A stretch of 20,061 nucleotides of DNA from DYRG01 sp041161065 (GTDB taxonomy: Bacteria > Pseudomonadota > Gammaproteobacteria > Beggiatoales > Beggiatoaceae): positions 1 through 20,061 of the forward strand of contig JBEAVE010000033.1 in NCBI GenBank assembly GCA_041161065.1, written 5' to 3'. The position numbers and the translations under genes were made by a program. Position 1 is the first letter of the stretch. Every line of letters begins with the position of its first letter. Below, piece after piece: positions 1 to 7,769 of this stretch. The notes beneath the pieces were generated by a model. It was not told the origin of the DNA. It worked only from the letters and a program-made list of their open reading frames with translations, and made no database searches.

Positions 1-114
1 AGAAAAAAGTGAAGAAATATTACCCTCTATTTAAATCTCTTCAACAAACCATCGATTATATTTTTAATCCATTATTTTCATTTTCATCTAGTTAATAATT
101 TAATAGGAATCCGA
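1..114. other. Non-coding edge after truncated receptor gene
   Basis: AT-rich stretch with no reading frame of useful length on either strand. On the minus strand all three frames close within about a dozen codons of the receptor stop, so it does not carry the missing C-terminal part of the receptor. It may be an old insertion or deletion junction. No transposon end or terminator is recognisable here. Confidence 0.5.
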
Positions 115-723
115 CTATAATCTATCACCATACATAAAACTGAGGTTTTGTCGTCCAATACTTTTCGACATTTGACCGTGCGTTAAATTTATTTGTGTAC
201 CATCAATTTCTTCAGAGTTTTTTGTAATAATATTGATTACGCCTAGTTCAGCTAATCCTCCATAATTTACCGAGCCGGGTCCTCTAACAATTTCGATGCG
301 CTCAATGTGTTCCAGAGGATAATGATTTCCTAACGCAAAACTACCATAATTACGTTCGTTCATTTGAATGCCGTCGATTAGTAAAAGTACCTTACCTTCG
401 TGCGCCCAACTTCCTCTCACCCCCATACCGACAACATCAAATATATCCACGCCAAAATTGAAACCAGGTATTAAGCGCAAAACATCAATCAAATCTCTCG
501 CGCCACTGTTTGCAATGTCGTCAGCGGTGATAATAGAAATGATACCGGGACTTTCTCGTAAAGACTTCTTTTTGGTTTTTGTACTAACAGACACTTCTGT
601 ATCTACGAGTTCTTCTAGAGAAAGATTGCGCAATACTTTAAGCGTTTGTATGTCGTCTTGGGCGCACACAGGAAACACCCCAGTAATTGATAAAACAACG
701 AGGGAATAAGAAAAGGCTTTCAT
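115..723 (-). pseudogene. TonB-dependent receptor, N-terminal fragment (signal peptide and plug)
   Basis: The 202-residue product begins with a signal peptide (MKAFSYSLVV..., ending near VCAQDD), followed by a typical TonB-dependent receptor plug domain at about residues 35-175. Recognisable plug features are the SPGIISIITADDI segment, RDLIDVLRLIPG, LLLIDGIQMN, and RIEIVRGPGSVNYG followed by GVINIITKN. These receptors are outer-membrane proteins of roughly 600-900 residues with a C-terminal 22-strand barrel. Here the gene stops just after the plug, so no barrel can form. An in-frame TTG start exists at 747, but the ATG at 723 has a GGAG ribosome site 9 nt upstream and opens directly on the signal peptide, so I chose it. 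No other frame continues the protein downstream, so truncation by deletion or insertion fits better than a simple frameshift. A functional short plug protein is possible but unlikely. Confidence 0.75.
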
Positions 724-839
724 TGTGTGCTTAACTCCTTTATTCAATTGTGTGAATTTAAAGGGTTCTTTAATTTTGTGCTAATGATTATTTTATTTTT
801 GTTATGAAATTGCTTCGAAAGACAAGCCATTTTTCGACA

Positions 840-1340
840 CTAAATCTGCAAAAATTGTACCGTTAGGTTGTTTGTTGTCCTTAGTTGATTGACGATAAAT
901 TCCTGCACGATGCCCATTTCAAGATAGTGGCGTTGTAACTTTGAAGGCAACAAATCAAAATCTTCAATGACTTTTCTACAATGTAGCGCGCCACAGCTAC
1001 ATTTCATTGTCCAATGCCGTTCCAGCATGGTGGTTGAATAATCAAATCTCACTTCCGTGTTGAGAGGAATATCCTGTAGCGCAACAACGATGTTATTTTT
1101 GATAATCCCTGCATTTGGCTGGCAAGAATGGTTGATAAAGCGTCCTAACTCCTGCTCAGGGTCAATATAACTGTCCATGCCGATCTGAAGCGTATAGGCT
1201 AATATTTCAGGGTGTTTAGCTTCTGACGTAGGAATCACGCGCCCAGAAAATATAAAAATATGCTCCCCTTTTTTTATATTTTTTGTGGAGAAAAGTCCTA
1301 AACCAACATCACATTTATTAACAAAAACAAGTGGGTTCAT
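840..1340 (-). CDS. SET-domain protein, putative lysine methyltransferase
   Basis: The 166-residue protein is almost entirely a SET domain. It has the N-terminal GLGLFS turn (residues 13-18), the RFINHSCQPN core at 67-76 that forms part of the S-adenosylmethionine and knot region, and the FDYS motif at 99-102 carrying the catalytic tyrosine. A cysteine cluster C114-x-C116-x4-C121 with a following Arg resembles the eukaryotic post-SET zinc motif. Family members transfer methyl groups to protein lysines; bacterial targets are mostly unknown, and none can be read from this sequence. No signal peptide or membrane segment is seen, so it should be cytoplasmic. AGGTG lies just upstream of the ATG. 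The membrane protein gene upstream ends 15 nt away, so the two are probably cotranscribed. SET proteins are patchy in bacteria and often acquired horizontally. Confidence 0.88.
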   Translation of the reverse strand: MNPLVFVNKCDVGLGLFSTKNIKKGEHIFIFSGRVIPTSEAKHPEILAYTLQIGMDSYIDPEQELGRFINHSCQPNAGIIKNNIVVALQDIPLNTEVRFDYSTTMLERHWTMKCSCGALHCRKVIEDFDLLPSKLQRHYLEMGIVQEFIVNQLRTTNNLTVQFLQI

Positions 1341-1355
1341 TTTTGCACCTTTATT

Positions 1356-1709
1356 TCAAATGAAACGACTCAACATTGCGAGCGAGCCAATTGCTAAAAA
1401 TATTCCGATAATTTCCTGAAAACTCAGTGATTCATTAAATACAAATACACCTAATAAAGCGAGCAACAACGCAATGGAAACAGAATATATTGCACCTAAT
1501 GTGGCGAGTTTGACATGACGCATTACATACACCCAACCAAAAGCGGTTAAGGCTTCTAAGGTGAGCGCAGTGTAAAACCAGAAAGTATAATAAGGAGTAT
1601 CTGTTTCACTTGCTCTTTTCAAAAGGTAATCCGCAACGACACAAATAAAGCTAAGAAAAAAGGTAACCACAAAAGGATAAAATTGTACATTCATGAATGG
1701 GTTCGTCAT
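1356..1709 (-). CDS. Small EamA/SMR-like four-helix membrane protein
   Basis: This hydrophobic protein of about 117 residues has four predicted membrane helices (FYPFVVTFFLSFICVVA, FWFYTALTLEALTAFGWVYV, ATLGAIYSVSIALLLALLGVFVF, IIGIFLAIGSLAML). The layout is that of half an EamA/drug-metabolite transporter or a small multidrug resistance protein, which work as dimers in the inner membrane. The ASETDTPYYTFW loop and the FNESLSFQEIIGIFLAIGS end are typical of the EamA half-repeat. Substrate is unknown. A TTG codon at 1730 would add seven residues, but neither start has a convincing ribosome site; I use the ATG at 1709. It sits 15 nt upstream of the SET gene in the same direction. Confidence 0.7.
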   Translation of the reverse strand: MTNPFMNVQFYPFVVTFFLSFICVVADYLLKRASETDTPYYTFWFYTALTLEALTAFGWVYVMRHVKLATLGAIYSVSIALLLALLGVFVFNESLSFQEIIGIFLAIGSLAMLSRFI

Positions 1710-1864
1710 TTTAAGGGAAGGAATGAACAATTAAAAATATGCTTATTGTAAGTTTTATATCGAGGGATTATTTTTTTAAAGCAGTCATACTTTTAATTGT
1801 GGTTTTGATTATATAGTGTTGAGCTTATTGTTGGCAACCCTTAATGAGTGCATGATGTTAGGTT

Positions 1865-1883
1865 AATTCTTAAATTAAGAATT
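1865..1883. repeat. 19-bp perfect palindrome over the coaBC stop codon
   Basis: Arms AATTCTTAA (1865-1873) and TTAAGAATT (1875-1883) are perfect inverted repeats around a single central base. The coaBC stop codon lies within the right arm. No T-run follows on the minus strand and the loop is too small for a normal terminator hairpin. It may be a protein-binding site or chance in AT-rich DNA. Confidence 0.4.
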
Positions 1884-3080
1884 GAATTGTTGAGCAATAA
1901 GCGAGAGCAATTGTTGAGCAAGTTCGGTTTTGGAAGTGTGAGGAAATTCAAGATAACCGTCGCGCCAAAACACACTCAACGCATTGTTATCGCTATCAAA
2001 ACCTTGATTGGGCAAACCCACCTGATTGGCGGCGATCATATCCAAGTTTTTTTGCTGTAATTTTTTCAACGCATAATTAGCAACATCATGCGTTTCGGCG
2101 GCAAATCCCACCGTAAAAGGGCGCGGCGACGCTTTTGCAACGTGTGCCAAAATATCGGGGGTGCGTTCCAATTCAAGATACATTGTCGATTGATTTTTCT
2201 TGATTTTTTGATCGACAATAGATTTTGGACGATAATCTGCGACCGCCGCCGTTCCAATGTAAATATCGGTTTTTGCTAGGTTTTCCATGACGGCATCAAA
2301 CATATTTTGCGCGCTATAAACCGAGATAAATTCCACACCAAACGGCGGTATTAAATGGGTTGAACCGCTAATTAAAATCACCCGCGCACCCGCTTGTTGT
2401 GCCGCTTGCGCCATCGCGTAGCCCATTTTTCCCGAACTGCGATTGCTAATAAACCTAACTGGATCAATGTCTTCGCGCGTGGGACCGGCAGTGATTAAAA
2501 TTTGGCGACCTGTTAATATTTCACGACGATTAAATTCACGACGATTAAAAAAATTCTCTGTATATTCAACCAATTGCAAAGGTTCTAATAAACGTCCCGC
2601 GCCATTTTCACCGCAGGCTTGCAATCCTTCGGCGGGTCCCCAGACTAAAATAGCTCTTTTTTTCAAAGAGTTGAGATTTTGTTGGGTAATTTGAGCGTGC
2701 CACATTTGCTGATTCATCGCGGGCGCAACCGCAATCGGCGCGGTCGTCGCCAAACAAATCGTGCTCAACAAATCATCAGCAAAACCATGCGCTAATTTTG
2801 CTAAAACATTGGCGGTCGCGGGCGCAATCAAAATCAAATCCGCCCAACGCGCTAATTCTATATGATTTATTTGATTTTCGGTTTCTGCGTTGAAATCCAA
2901 ATGCACGGGAAATTGAGAAACCGTTTGTAATGTTAAAGGGGTTATAAATTGCGTGGCACTGTGCGTCATAACAACTCTTACAGTTGCTCCACGTTCTTTC
3001 AAACGTCGAACCAATTCGGGTGTTTTGTACGCTGCAATCCCACCAGAAATCCCCAATAAAATCTTTTTTTCTTTTAACAT
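1875..3080 (-). CDS. coaBC: Bifunctional phosphopantothenoylcysteine decarboxylase / phosphopantothenate-cysteine ligase
   Basis: This 401-residue enzyme carries out two consecutive steps of coenzyme A synthesis: CoaB joins cysteine to 4'-phosphopantothenate with CTP, and the FMN-dependent CoaC domain decarboxylates the product. The CoaC half shows GISGGIAAYK at the N-terminus, the APATANVLAKLAHG flavin segment, the PAMNQQMW substrate motif and the catalytic cysteine in ACGENGAGRL. The CoaB half starts at ILITAGPTREDIDPVRFISN and SSGKMGYAMA, with the lysine-rich DQKIKKNQ stretch that binds CTP phosphate. Length matches the family. The linker between the halves contains a tandem FNRRE duplication caused by a 15-bp direct repeat. 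It follows zapE by 29 nt and is probably the last gene of the long minus-strand operon. It acts in the cytoplasm and is normally essential. Confidence 0.97.
   Translation of the reverse strand: MLKEKKILLGISGGIAAYKTPELVRRLKERGATVRVVMTHSATQFITPLTLQTVSQFPVHLDFNAETENQINHIELARWADLILIAPATANVLAKLAHGFADDLLSTICLATTAPIAVAPAMNQQMWHAQITQQNLNSLKKRAILVWGPAEGLQACGENGAGRLLEPLQLVEYTENFFNRREFNRREILTGRQILITAGPTREDIDPVRFISNRSSGKMGYAMAQAAQQAGARVILISGSTHLIPPFGVEFISVYSAQNMFDAVMENLAKTDIYIGTAAVADYRPKSIVDQKIKKNQSTMYLELERTPDILAHVAKASPRPFTVGFAAETHDVANYALKKLQQKNLDMIAANQVGLPNQGFDSDNNALSVFWRDGYLEFPHTSKTELAQQLLSLIAQQFNS
2521..2549. repeat. 15-bp in-frame tandem repeat inside coaBC
   Basis: Two adjacent near-identical copies of tcacgacgattaaa, with a 15-bp period (2521-2534 and 2536-2549), encode a repeated FNRRE pentapeptide in the linker between the CoaC and CoaB domains. 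The frame is preserved. This looks like a recent slippage duplication in a tolerant linker. Confidence 0.7.
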
Positions 3081-3109
3081 AATGAAAGTTTTCTTCTGTA
3101 TTTTTATTT

Positions 3110-4174
3110 CTAAGGTAAATGCGGACGCTCTAAATAAGCATGAGTGCTCATTTCTTGCAAACGGCTAATGGTTCTTTTGAAATGCGCAGCATCACCGGTA
3201 TAAAGTTTCTCGGGATAATCCGCCGCCAAAATAATCAATTTAACATTTCTATCGTAGAACTCATCGACTAAATTAATCAAACGCCGCGCAAAATCATCGT
3301 GCATTTCACTTAGAATCGGAATGTTGCTCAAAAAAACGGTATGAAAAGATTGTGCTAATTCAATATAATCCGCAACCGCTCGAGGAATATTACACAACAC
3401 TTGAAAATCCAACCATAAAATCCCTTCTGATTTTGCAATCGTAGGAATATTGCGCCCATTGATTTCTAACACCAGATTAAAATAAACATTTTCAATCGCT
3501 AAGCGGTGGAAAAGCTCATTAAAATGCTGCTGATTTTCTCCGTTCATTGGTGCGTAATAAACCGATGCTTTCTCTAACACGCGCAACCGATAATCTACTC
3601 CCCCATCAACCTGTAAAACTAGCGTATTTTCTTTGATAAGTTCAATTGCAGATAGAAATCGCTCACGTTGCAACCCATTTCGATAAAGTTCATCAGGTTT
3701 CTCATTAGAAGTTGTTACCAATGTAATGTTTTCTGCAAACATCGAATGTAACAAACCACTTAAAATCATTGCATCAGTAATATCAGTTACATGAAACTCA
3801 TCTAAACACAATACTCGAAATTTCTTTGCAAATTCTTTTGCCAAACGGGGCAATGGATCGCGTTCAGTTCTTAAGACTTTCAAATGCTCATGAACAAGGC
3901 GCATGAAACGATGAAAATGCAAGCGTTCTTTCTCAACAAACGGCAAGCAAGCATAGAAATTATCAATGAGATAAGTTTTACCACGTCCAACGCCGCCGTA
4001 GAAATACAGTCCTTTAACTTTTGAGGGTTTCTTAAACCACGCTTTCCAACCGCTGGGAATTTGAGCAAGTTCTTCAAATAACCGCTGAGTTTCTTTAACG
4101 GCGAGAGCCTGCGCACTATCCTCAATAAAATCAGGGCGTTGCAAATCTTTTTGGTAACGTTGTAACGGAGTCAT
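3110..4174 (-). CDS. zapE: ZapE/AFG1-family AAA+ ATPase
   Basis: This 354-residue P-loop ATPase shows Walker A GGVGRGKT at residues 60-67, Walker B LDEFHVTD at about 124-131 and a sensor-like LVTTSNEKPDELY stretch. The N-terminal MTPLQRYQKDL is characteristic of ZapE (YhcM), the bacterial relative of mitochondrial AFG1. In E. coli ZapE associates with the FtsZ ring and helps division under stress or low oxygen. The start chosen is the ATG at 4172-4174, which overlaps the map stop codon as ATGA, implying translational coupling. An upstream extension to 4258 would run inside map and give a basic, non-homologous leader, so I rejected it. coaBC follows 29 nt later. Confidence 0.93.
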   Translation of the reverse strand: MTPLQRYQKDLQRPDFIEDSAQALAVKETQRLFEELAQIPSGWKAWFKKPSKVKGLYFYGGVGRGKTYLIDNFYACLPFVEKERLHFHRFMRLVHEHLKVLRTERDPLPRLAKEFAKKFRVLCLDEFHVTDITDAMILSGLLHSMFAENITLVTTSNEKPDELYRNGLQRERFLSAIELIKENTLVLQVDGGVDYRLRVLEKASVYYAPMNGENQQHFNELFHRLAIENVYFNLVLEINGRNIPTIAKSEGILWLDFQVLCNIPRAVADYIELAQSFHTVFLSNIPILSEMHDDFARRLINLVDEFYDRNVKLIILAADYPEKLYTGDAAHFKRTISRLQEMSTHAYLERPHLP

Positions 4175-4953
4175 TTTTCGATGTGGGAGAAATCTTCGTT
4201 GGGGCGTTTGGTGAGCACTTCCACGCCGTGTTCGGTGACGGCGACGGTGTGTTCCCATTGCGCCGATAAACTGCGGTCTTTGGTCAAAACTGTCCAGCCG
4301 TCGGGGAGTTTTTTGACATCGTGTCGTCCCGCGTTGATCATGGGTTCGATGGTAAAAGTCATGCCGGTTTTGAGAACGGGACCATCAGAAATCTTAGCTG
4401 CATGAAGGACTTGCGGGTCTTCGTGAAAATCGCGTCCGATGCCGTGACCGCAATAATCGCGCACCACCGAACAACCTTGTGATTCCGCGTATTTTTGAAT
4501 GGCGTGCCCGATCGCGCCGAGCCGAACATTGGGTTTAACCGCCGCAATCCCGCGTTTCAAACACTCATAACTGATGTCAATCAACCGCTTAGCTCGAATG
4601 CTCGGTTCGCCAACCACAAACATCGCGCTGGTGTCTCCGTGCCAGCCGTCTTTAATAATTGTGATGTCGATATTCAAAATATCACCATTTTTCAAGGGCT
4701 TATCATTCGGAATGCCGTGACAAACCACATGATTCACCGACGTACAAATCGAGCGGGGAAACCCCTTGTAATGCAGCGGCGCGGGGATAACCTTTTGAAT
4801 TTTCACCATATAATCATGGCAAATTTGGTTAATCTCATCGGTGGTCGCGCCCACTTTGACAAACGGCTCAATCATTAGCAATACATCGGCGGCGGATTGT
4901 CCCGCCACGCGCATTTTAGCGATTTCTTCAGGGGATTTTAACGTAATAGACAT
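4171..4953 (-). CDS. map: Methionine aminopeptidase, type I
   Basis: This 260-residue metalloprotease removes the initiator methionine from new proteins in the cytoplasm. All five metal ligands of the pita-bread fold are visible in order: the two aspartates in NIDITIIKDGWHGDTS, the histidine in GHGIGRDFHEDP, the glutamate in FTIEPM and the last glutamate in QWEHTVAVTE. The protein starts MSITLKSPEEIAKMRVAG, aligning with the E. coli Map N-terminus. I therefore chose the ATG at 4953 over an in-frame TTG seven codons upstream. No strong ribosome site is visible. The gene ends in an ATGA overlap with zapE and lies 47 nt after the waaF stop. Its 3' half is noticeably more GC-rich than its neighbours. 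Confidence 0.96.
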   Translation of the reverse strand: MSITLKSPEEIAKMRVAGQSAADVLLMIEPFVKVGATTDEINQICHDYMVKIQKVIPAPLHYKGFPRSICTSVNHVVCHGIPNDKPLKNGDILNIDITIIKDGWHGDTSAMFVVGEPSIRAKRLIDISYECLKRGIAAVKPNVRLGAIGHAIQKYAESQGCSVVRDYCGHGIGRDFHEDPQVLHAAKISDGPVLKTGMTFTIEPMINAGRHDVKKLPDGWTVLTKDRSLSAQWEHTVAVTEHGVEVLTKRPNEDFSHIEK

Positions 4954-5000
4954 AACAAATCGGATCGCATTCAAACTGATTATTATAACGCATAATTCAA

Positions 5001-5981
5001 TTAGTTGTTATTTTTTAAGGCGAGTATTTCATTCAAAGTTGTTATCACTTGTTTAGGTTTTAAATCCCGCAAACAATTCAAATGTTCTAATGGGCATTCG
5101 CGTTTGAAACAAGGGCTGCACGACAAACCCAAACTTAAAACCTTTGCATTTGTATTCAAAGGCGGCGTGAAAAACGGATCAGAAGAACCATAAATCGCAA
5201 TTAACGGTTTATTTAATGCCGCCGCAACGTGCATTAATCCCGAATCATTTGAAATGACCGCATTTGAAAGCGATAATAGATCAATGGCTTCTGCTAAAGT
5301 GGTTTTCCCACACAAATTAATTCCACCCACTTTTTCCAATGCGAATCCTTGCGCTTGTTCCTTTATTGATCCAAATGCCCACACTTGCCAATTTTGCTTT
5401 AAATAATACTGAGCAACTTCCACAAAATAATCAATCAACCAACGTTTCGCAGAACCATATTCTGCACCCGCGCATAATGCTAAAATGGGCTTTTCTAAAT
5501 TCAAATTAAATTTAGACAAATCAATGGATTGTGGATTCAAATAGGGCGGTAAAATTTCAATAGTTGTTTGATCTGATAAACCCAACGCAACAAACTGATC
5601 AACGGTTCGATAATGTTTTTTAGTTCGAATATCATTTAATAACCCAAAACGCATTTCTCCCAAATAGCCTGTTCGTTGAGGAATCTTTGCCAAAAAAGGA
5701 ATCAACGCCGATTTCAATGAATTGGGTAATAAAATCGCCTGATCATAATGTTTCTCACGCAATAATTGCGCAATTTGAAACCGTGATTTGAATTGTAATG
5801 CACCGTGTTTGAAATCATGAATAATGGTGCTTGAAACCCCGTCCATTCTTTCTAGCAAAGGGGCACTCCATTGCGGAGCTAACACACCGATTTCCTCTGT
5901 TTTGAGGATTTGAATTAAACTATGCGCCATCACCATATCACCAATCCACGAGGGCGCAATAATTAAAATGCGTTTTCTCAT
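5001..5981 (-). CDS. waaF: Lipopolysaccharide heptosyltransferase II (glycosyltransferase family 9)
   Basis: This 326-residue GT-B glycosyltransferase is expected to add the second L-glycero-D-manno-heptose to the LPS inner core from ADP-heptose at the inner face of the cytoplasmic membrane. It opens with RILIIAPSWIGDMVMAHSL, the acceptor-side motif of WaaC/WaaF. It contains the donor-binding region LSNAVISNDSGLMHVAAALNKPLIAIYGSSDP and ends with a C-x2-CF-x3-CP-x5-CL pattern (GLSCSPCFKRECPLEHLNCL) characteristic of WaaF. It is slightly shorter than the approximately 348-residue E. coli enzyme. The ATG at 5981 lies 4 nt after the moaE stop; an extended reading to 6056 would run inside moaE and precede the conserved start, so I rejected it. 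Confidence 0.92.
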   Translation of the reverse strand: MRKRILIIAPSWIGDMVMAHSLIQILKTEEIGVLAPQWSAPLLERMDGVSSTIIHDFKHGALQFKSRFQIAQLLREKHYDQAILLPNSLKSALIPFLAKIPQRTGYLGEMRFGLLNDIRTKKHYRTVDQFVALGLSDQTTIEILPPYLNPQSIDLSKFNLNLEKPILALCAGAEYGSAKRWLIDYFVEVAQYYLKQNWQVWAFGSIKEQAQGFALEKVGGINLCGKTTLAEAIDLLSLSNAVISNDSGLMHVAAALNKPLIAIYGSSDPFFTPPLNTNAKVLSLGLSCSPCFKRECPLEHLNCLRDLKPKQVITTLNEILALKNNN

Positions 5982-5985
5982 TTTG

Positions 5986-6420
5986 TTAGGCGGGTGTATT
6001 TGAAGAAACCCAGCGCGTTCCATTTGGTAAGATTTCACGTTTCCAAAACGGCGCACGATGTTTCAATTCTTCAATTAAATAACGACACGCAGCAAATGCT
6101 TCAGAACGATGCGCAGACCATGCGGCTGTTAAAACAATTTGCTCATCAATTTTTATATCACCCACCCGATGAACAATTAACACATCTAAAATAGCCCATT
6201 GTTTAAATGTTTCTTCAACTATTTTCTCTAAATAACGTTGCGTCATATCAGGATAATGCTCTAAAAAAAGGCTTTCTACTTGCTCATTTTCATTGAAATC
6301 TCGCATTGTCCCCACAAAAACCGCCGTTGCTCCACATTTTCCAGAGAAACGTTGATCCTTTTCATACGCTTGTAAGATTTCCCACGCATTAAAATTTTCT
6401 TCTATAATTTGAATTAACAT
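5986..6420 (-). CDS. moaE: Molybdopterin synthase catalytic subunit
   Basis: This 144-residue MoaE works with the sulfur carrier MoaD to insert the dithiolene sulfurs into precursor Z (cyclic pyranopterin monophosphate), giving molybdopterin. Diagnostic segments are GATAVFVGTMRDFNENEQV, LFLEHYPDM, IVHRVGDIKIDEQIV, AHRSEAFAACRYLIEELKHRAPFWKREI (with the catalytic lysine of the PFWKxE region) and the final GTRWV. A strong ribosome site (GGGGAG) precedes the ATG. It is 8 nt after ruvA and 4 nt before waaF. The partner moaD is not in this window. The MOSC and rhodanese genes upstream in the same run are also linked to molybdenum cofactor or sulfur handling. Confidence 0.96.
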   Translation of the reverse strand: MLIQIIEENFNAWEILQAYEKDQRFSGKCGATAVFVGTMRDFNENEQVESLFLEHYPDMTQRYLEKIVEETFKQWAILDVLIVHRVGDIKIDEQIVLTAAWSAHRSEAFAACRYLIEELKHRAPFWKREILPNGTRWVSSNTPA

Positions 6421-6428
6421 TTTCTCCC

Positions 6429-7034
6429 CTACAAAGCAGATTGTAATGCTTTACGAATTAATTGCTCACTACTCATACCTTCTTCCGCAATTTTTCTTAC
6501 CATTTTATCCGCATCTTGTGGTTTGTAACCCAGTGAAATTAAAGCACTTATTGCATCATCTAAGGTCGTTGTAACGGGGATATATTTTGTATTTGAAGAA
6601 GGCAGGCTAGAAATGGGATTTGTTTTATGCCATTCGTTTAGTCTATCTCGCATTTCTAATACCAAACGGTCAGCAGTTTTCTTACCCACACCCGGCAATC
6701 GAATCAAACGCGCCGTATCTCCACCATTCACACAAGCGACAAACTCTTCTGCTTCAATACCCGATAAAATCGTTAAAGCTAATTTTGCTCCCACGCCATT
6801 GACTTTTAATAATGAACGAAAGAAACGCCGTTCACTTTCTGTTGCAAAACCATATAAATGAAATGCATCTTCTCGAACAATTAAATGGGTTAATAAAATG
6901 GTTTGTTCGCCGGTTTCGGGTAATTTATAAAATGTCGACATAGGGGCTTCAATATCATAACCTACGCCTTGCACTTCTAATACTAAAAAGGGAGGATGTT
7001 TCTCAATAATGCTCCCGCTTAAACGCCCAATCAT
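6429..7034 (-). CDS. ruvA: Holliday junction branch migration protein RuvA
   Basis: This 201-residue RuvA recognises four-way DNA junctions as a tetramer and loads the RuvB motor. The N-terminal OB-fold (MIGRLSGSI...GVGYDIEAP) is followed by two helix-hairpin-helix motifs, VNGVGAKLALTIL and LPGVGKKTADRLVLEM. The C-terminal domain that regulates RuvB follows (about 155-201, DDAISALISLGYKPQDADKMV). The ATG overlaps the ruvC stop as ATGA, so the pair is translationally coupled. The usual third gene, ruvB, does not follow; moaE does. Confidence 0.97.
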   Translation of the reverse strand: MIGRLSGSIIEKHPPFLVLEVQGVGYDIEAPMSTFYKLPETGEQTILLTHLIVREDAFHLYGFATESERRFFRSLLKVNGVGAKLALTILSGIEAEEFVACVNGGDTARLIRLPGVGKKTADRLVLEMRDRLNEWHKTNPISSLPSSNTKYIPVTTTLDDAISALISLGYKPQDADKMVRKIAEEGMSSEQLIRKALQSAL

Positions 7035-7531
7035 GATTTCAAGTTCCTTACCAAATTTTGTTTAGATTGTAATAAATGCGCATGACATAATGCAATCGCT
7101 AATGCATCGGCGGCATCTGCTTGGGGTGAAATAGGAAGTTGTAATAAAATTCTAATCATATGTTGAACTTGCGTTTTATCGGCATGACCTTTTCCTACAA
7201 TGGCTTTTTTCACTTCATTAGGCGAATACTCAGAAATGCTCAAATGATGCTGCGCTGCTGCCACAATAGCTACCCCTCTAGCTTGCCCTAATTTCAAAGC
7301 AGAATCAACATTTTGATGCACAAAAACTTTCTCAATCGCCAAATGAGTGGGTTGAAACTCTTGAATTAAGGAATTTACACTATTAAATATTTCTAGCAAA
7401 CGCTGAGAAGAATTAGAATGCTCTAATCGAATGCAACCACTTGTAATATAAGAAATCCGCCGATTTTCTAATGTAATAATGCCAAATCCTGTAATTCTTG
7501 ATCCGGGGTCAATTCCTAAAATATTAGTCAT
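7031..7531 (-). CDS. ruvC: Holliday junction resolvase RuvC
   Basis: This 166-residue endonuclease cuts Holliday junctions symmetrically as a dimer, using two metal ions held by four acidic residues. These are visible as D8 (GIDPGS), E67 (LAIEKVFV), D139 and D142 (PQADAADALAIALCHA). The ATG at 7531 shares one base with the stop codon of the upstream small membrane protein gene (TAATG), and an AAGAAA ribosome site is weak, which suggests coupled translation. Extending to 7558 would add nine residues with no family support. ruvA follows with an ATGA overlap. Confidence 0.97.
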   Translation of the reverse strand: MTNILGIDPGSRITGFGIITLENRRISYITSGCIRLEHSNSSQRLLEIFNSVNSLIQEFQPTHLAIEKVFVHQNVDSALKLGQARGVAIVAAAQHHLSISEYSPNEVKKAIVGKGHADKTQVQHMIRILLQLPISPQADAADALAIALCHAHLLQSKQNLVRNLKS

Positions 7532-7755
7532 TATTTCTTTGAAGAAAATTTCTGCCACAAATAACCTACTGCCGCCGCTCCAAAACCTAAAATAGTGATT
7601 TCTAAACTTACCAGCATTAAAATAAATGCTTGCCCAGATGTTATGCCATTTAGAAATATCAAATTAACCCATTTTTGGTAATGCGTTGCAAAGAGAAGTG
7701 CGCCAATAATGCCCATCAAACTTATCCATAAAGCGATTTTCCAAATTTTAGTCAT
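7531..7755 (-). CDS. Small two-helix membrane protein
   Basis: This 74-residue protein has two hydrophobic segments (IWKIALWISLMGIIGALLFA and AFILMLVSLEITILGFGAAAVGYLW) and a basic tail (WQKFSSKK). It is probably an inner-membrane hairpin. I do not recognise a family. The ATG at 7755 has GGA about 8 nt upstream. An alternative TTG at 7773 would overlap the stop of the cbpA-like gene and add six residues. It lies between a DnaJ-like chaperone gene and ruvC in an otherwise continuous run, and the close spacing supports it as a real gene. Confidence 0.7.
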   Translation of the reverse strand: MTKIWKIALWISLMGIIGALLFATHYQKWVNLIFLNGITSGQAFILMLVSLEITILGFGAAAVGYLWQKFSSKK

Positions 7756-7769
7756 GTCAAATTCCAAAT

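Noticed and set aside
368..709. 113-codon plus-strand frame over the receptor gene
   Set aside because: Antisense shadow of the clear TonB plug domain, with no recognisable protein features.
1865..1883. Palindrome as a terminator for coaBC
   Set aside because: It overlaps the stop codon, has a one-base centre and no following T-run; kept only as a palindrome.
1887..1920. Repeated aattgttgagcaa words as a CRISPR-like or regulatory repeat
   Set aside because: They lie in the coding end of coaBC and reflect a repeated AQQ/LL amino acid pattern.
4175..4258. 28-residue N-terminal extension of ZapE
   Set aside because: It lies inside map in another frame, is basic and low in complexity, and the ATGA overlap start aligns with the family.
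5982..6056. 25-residue N-terminal extension of WaaF
   Set aside because: It lies within moaE, and the conserved heptosyltransferase start begins at the later ATG.
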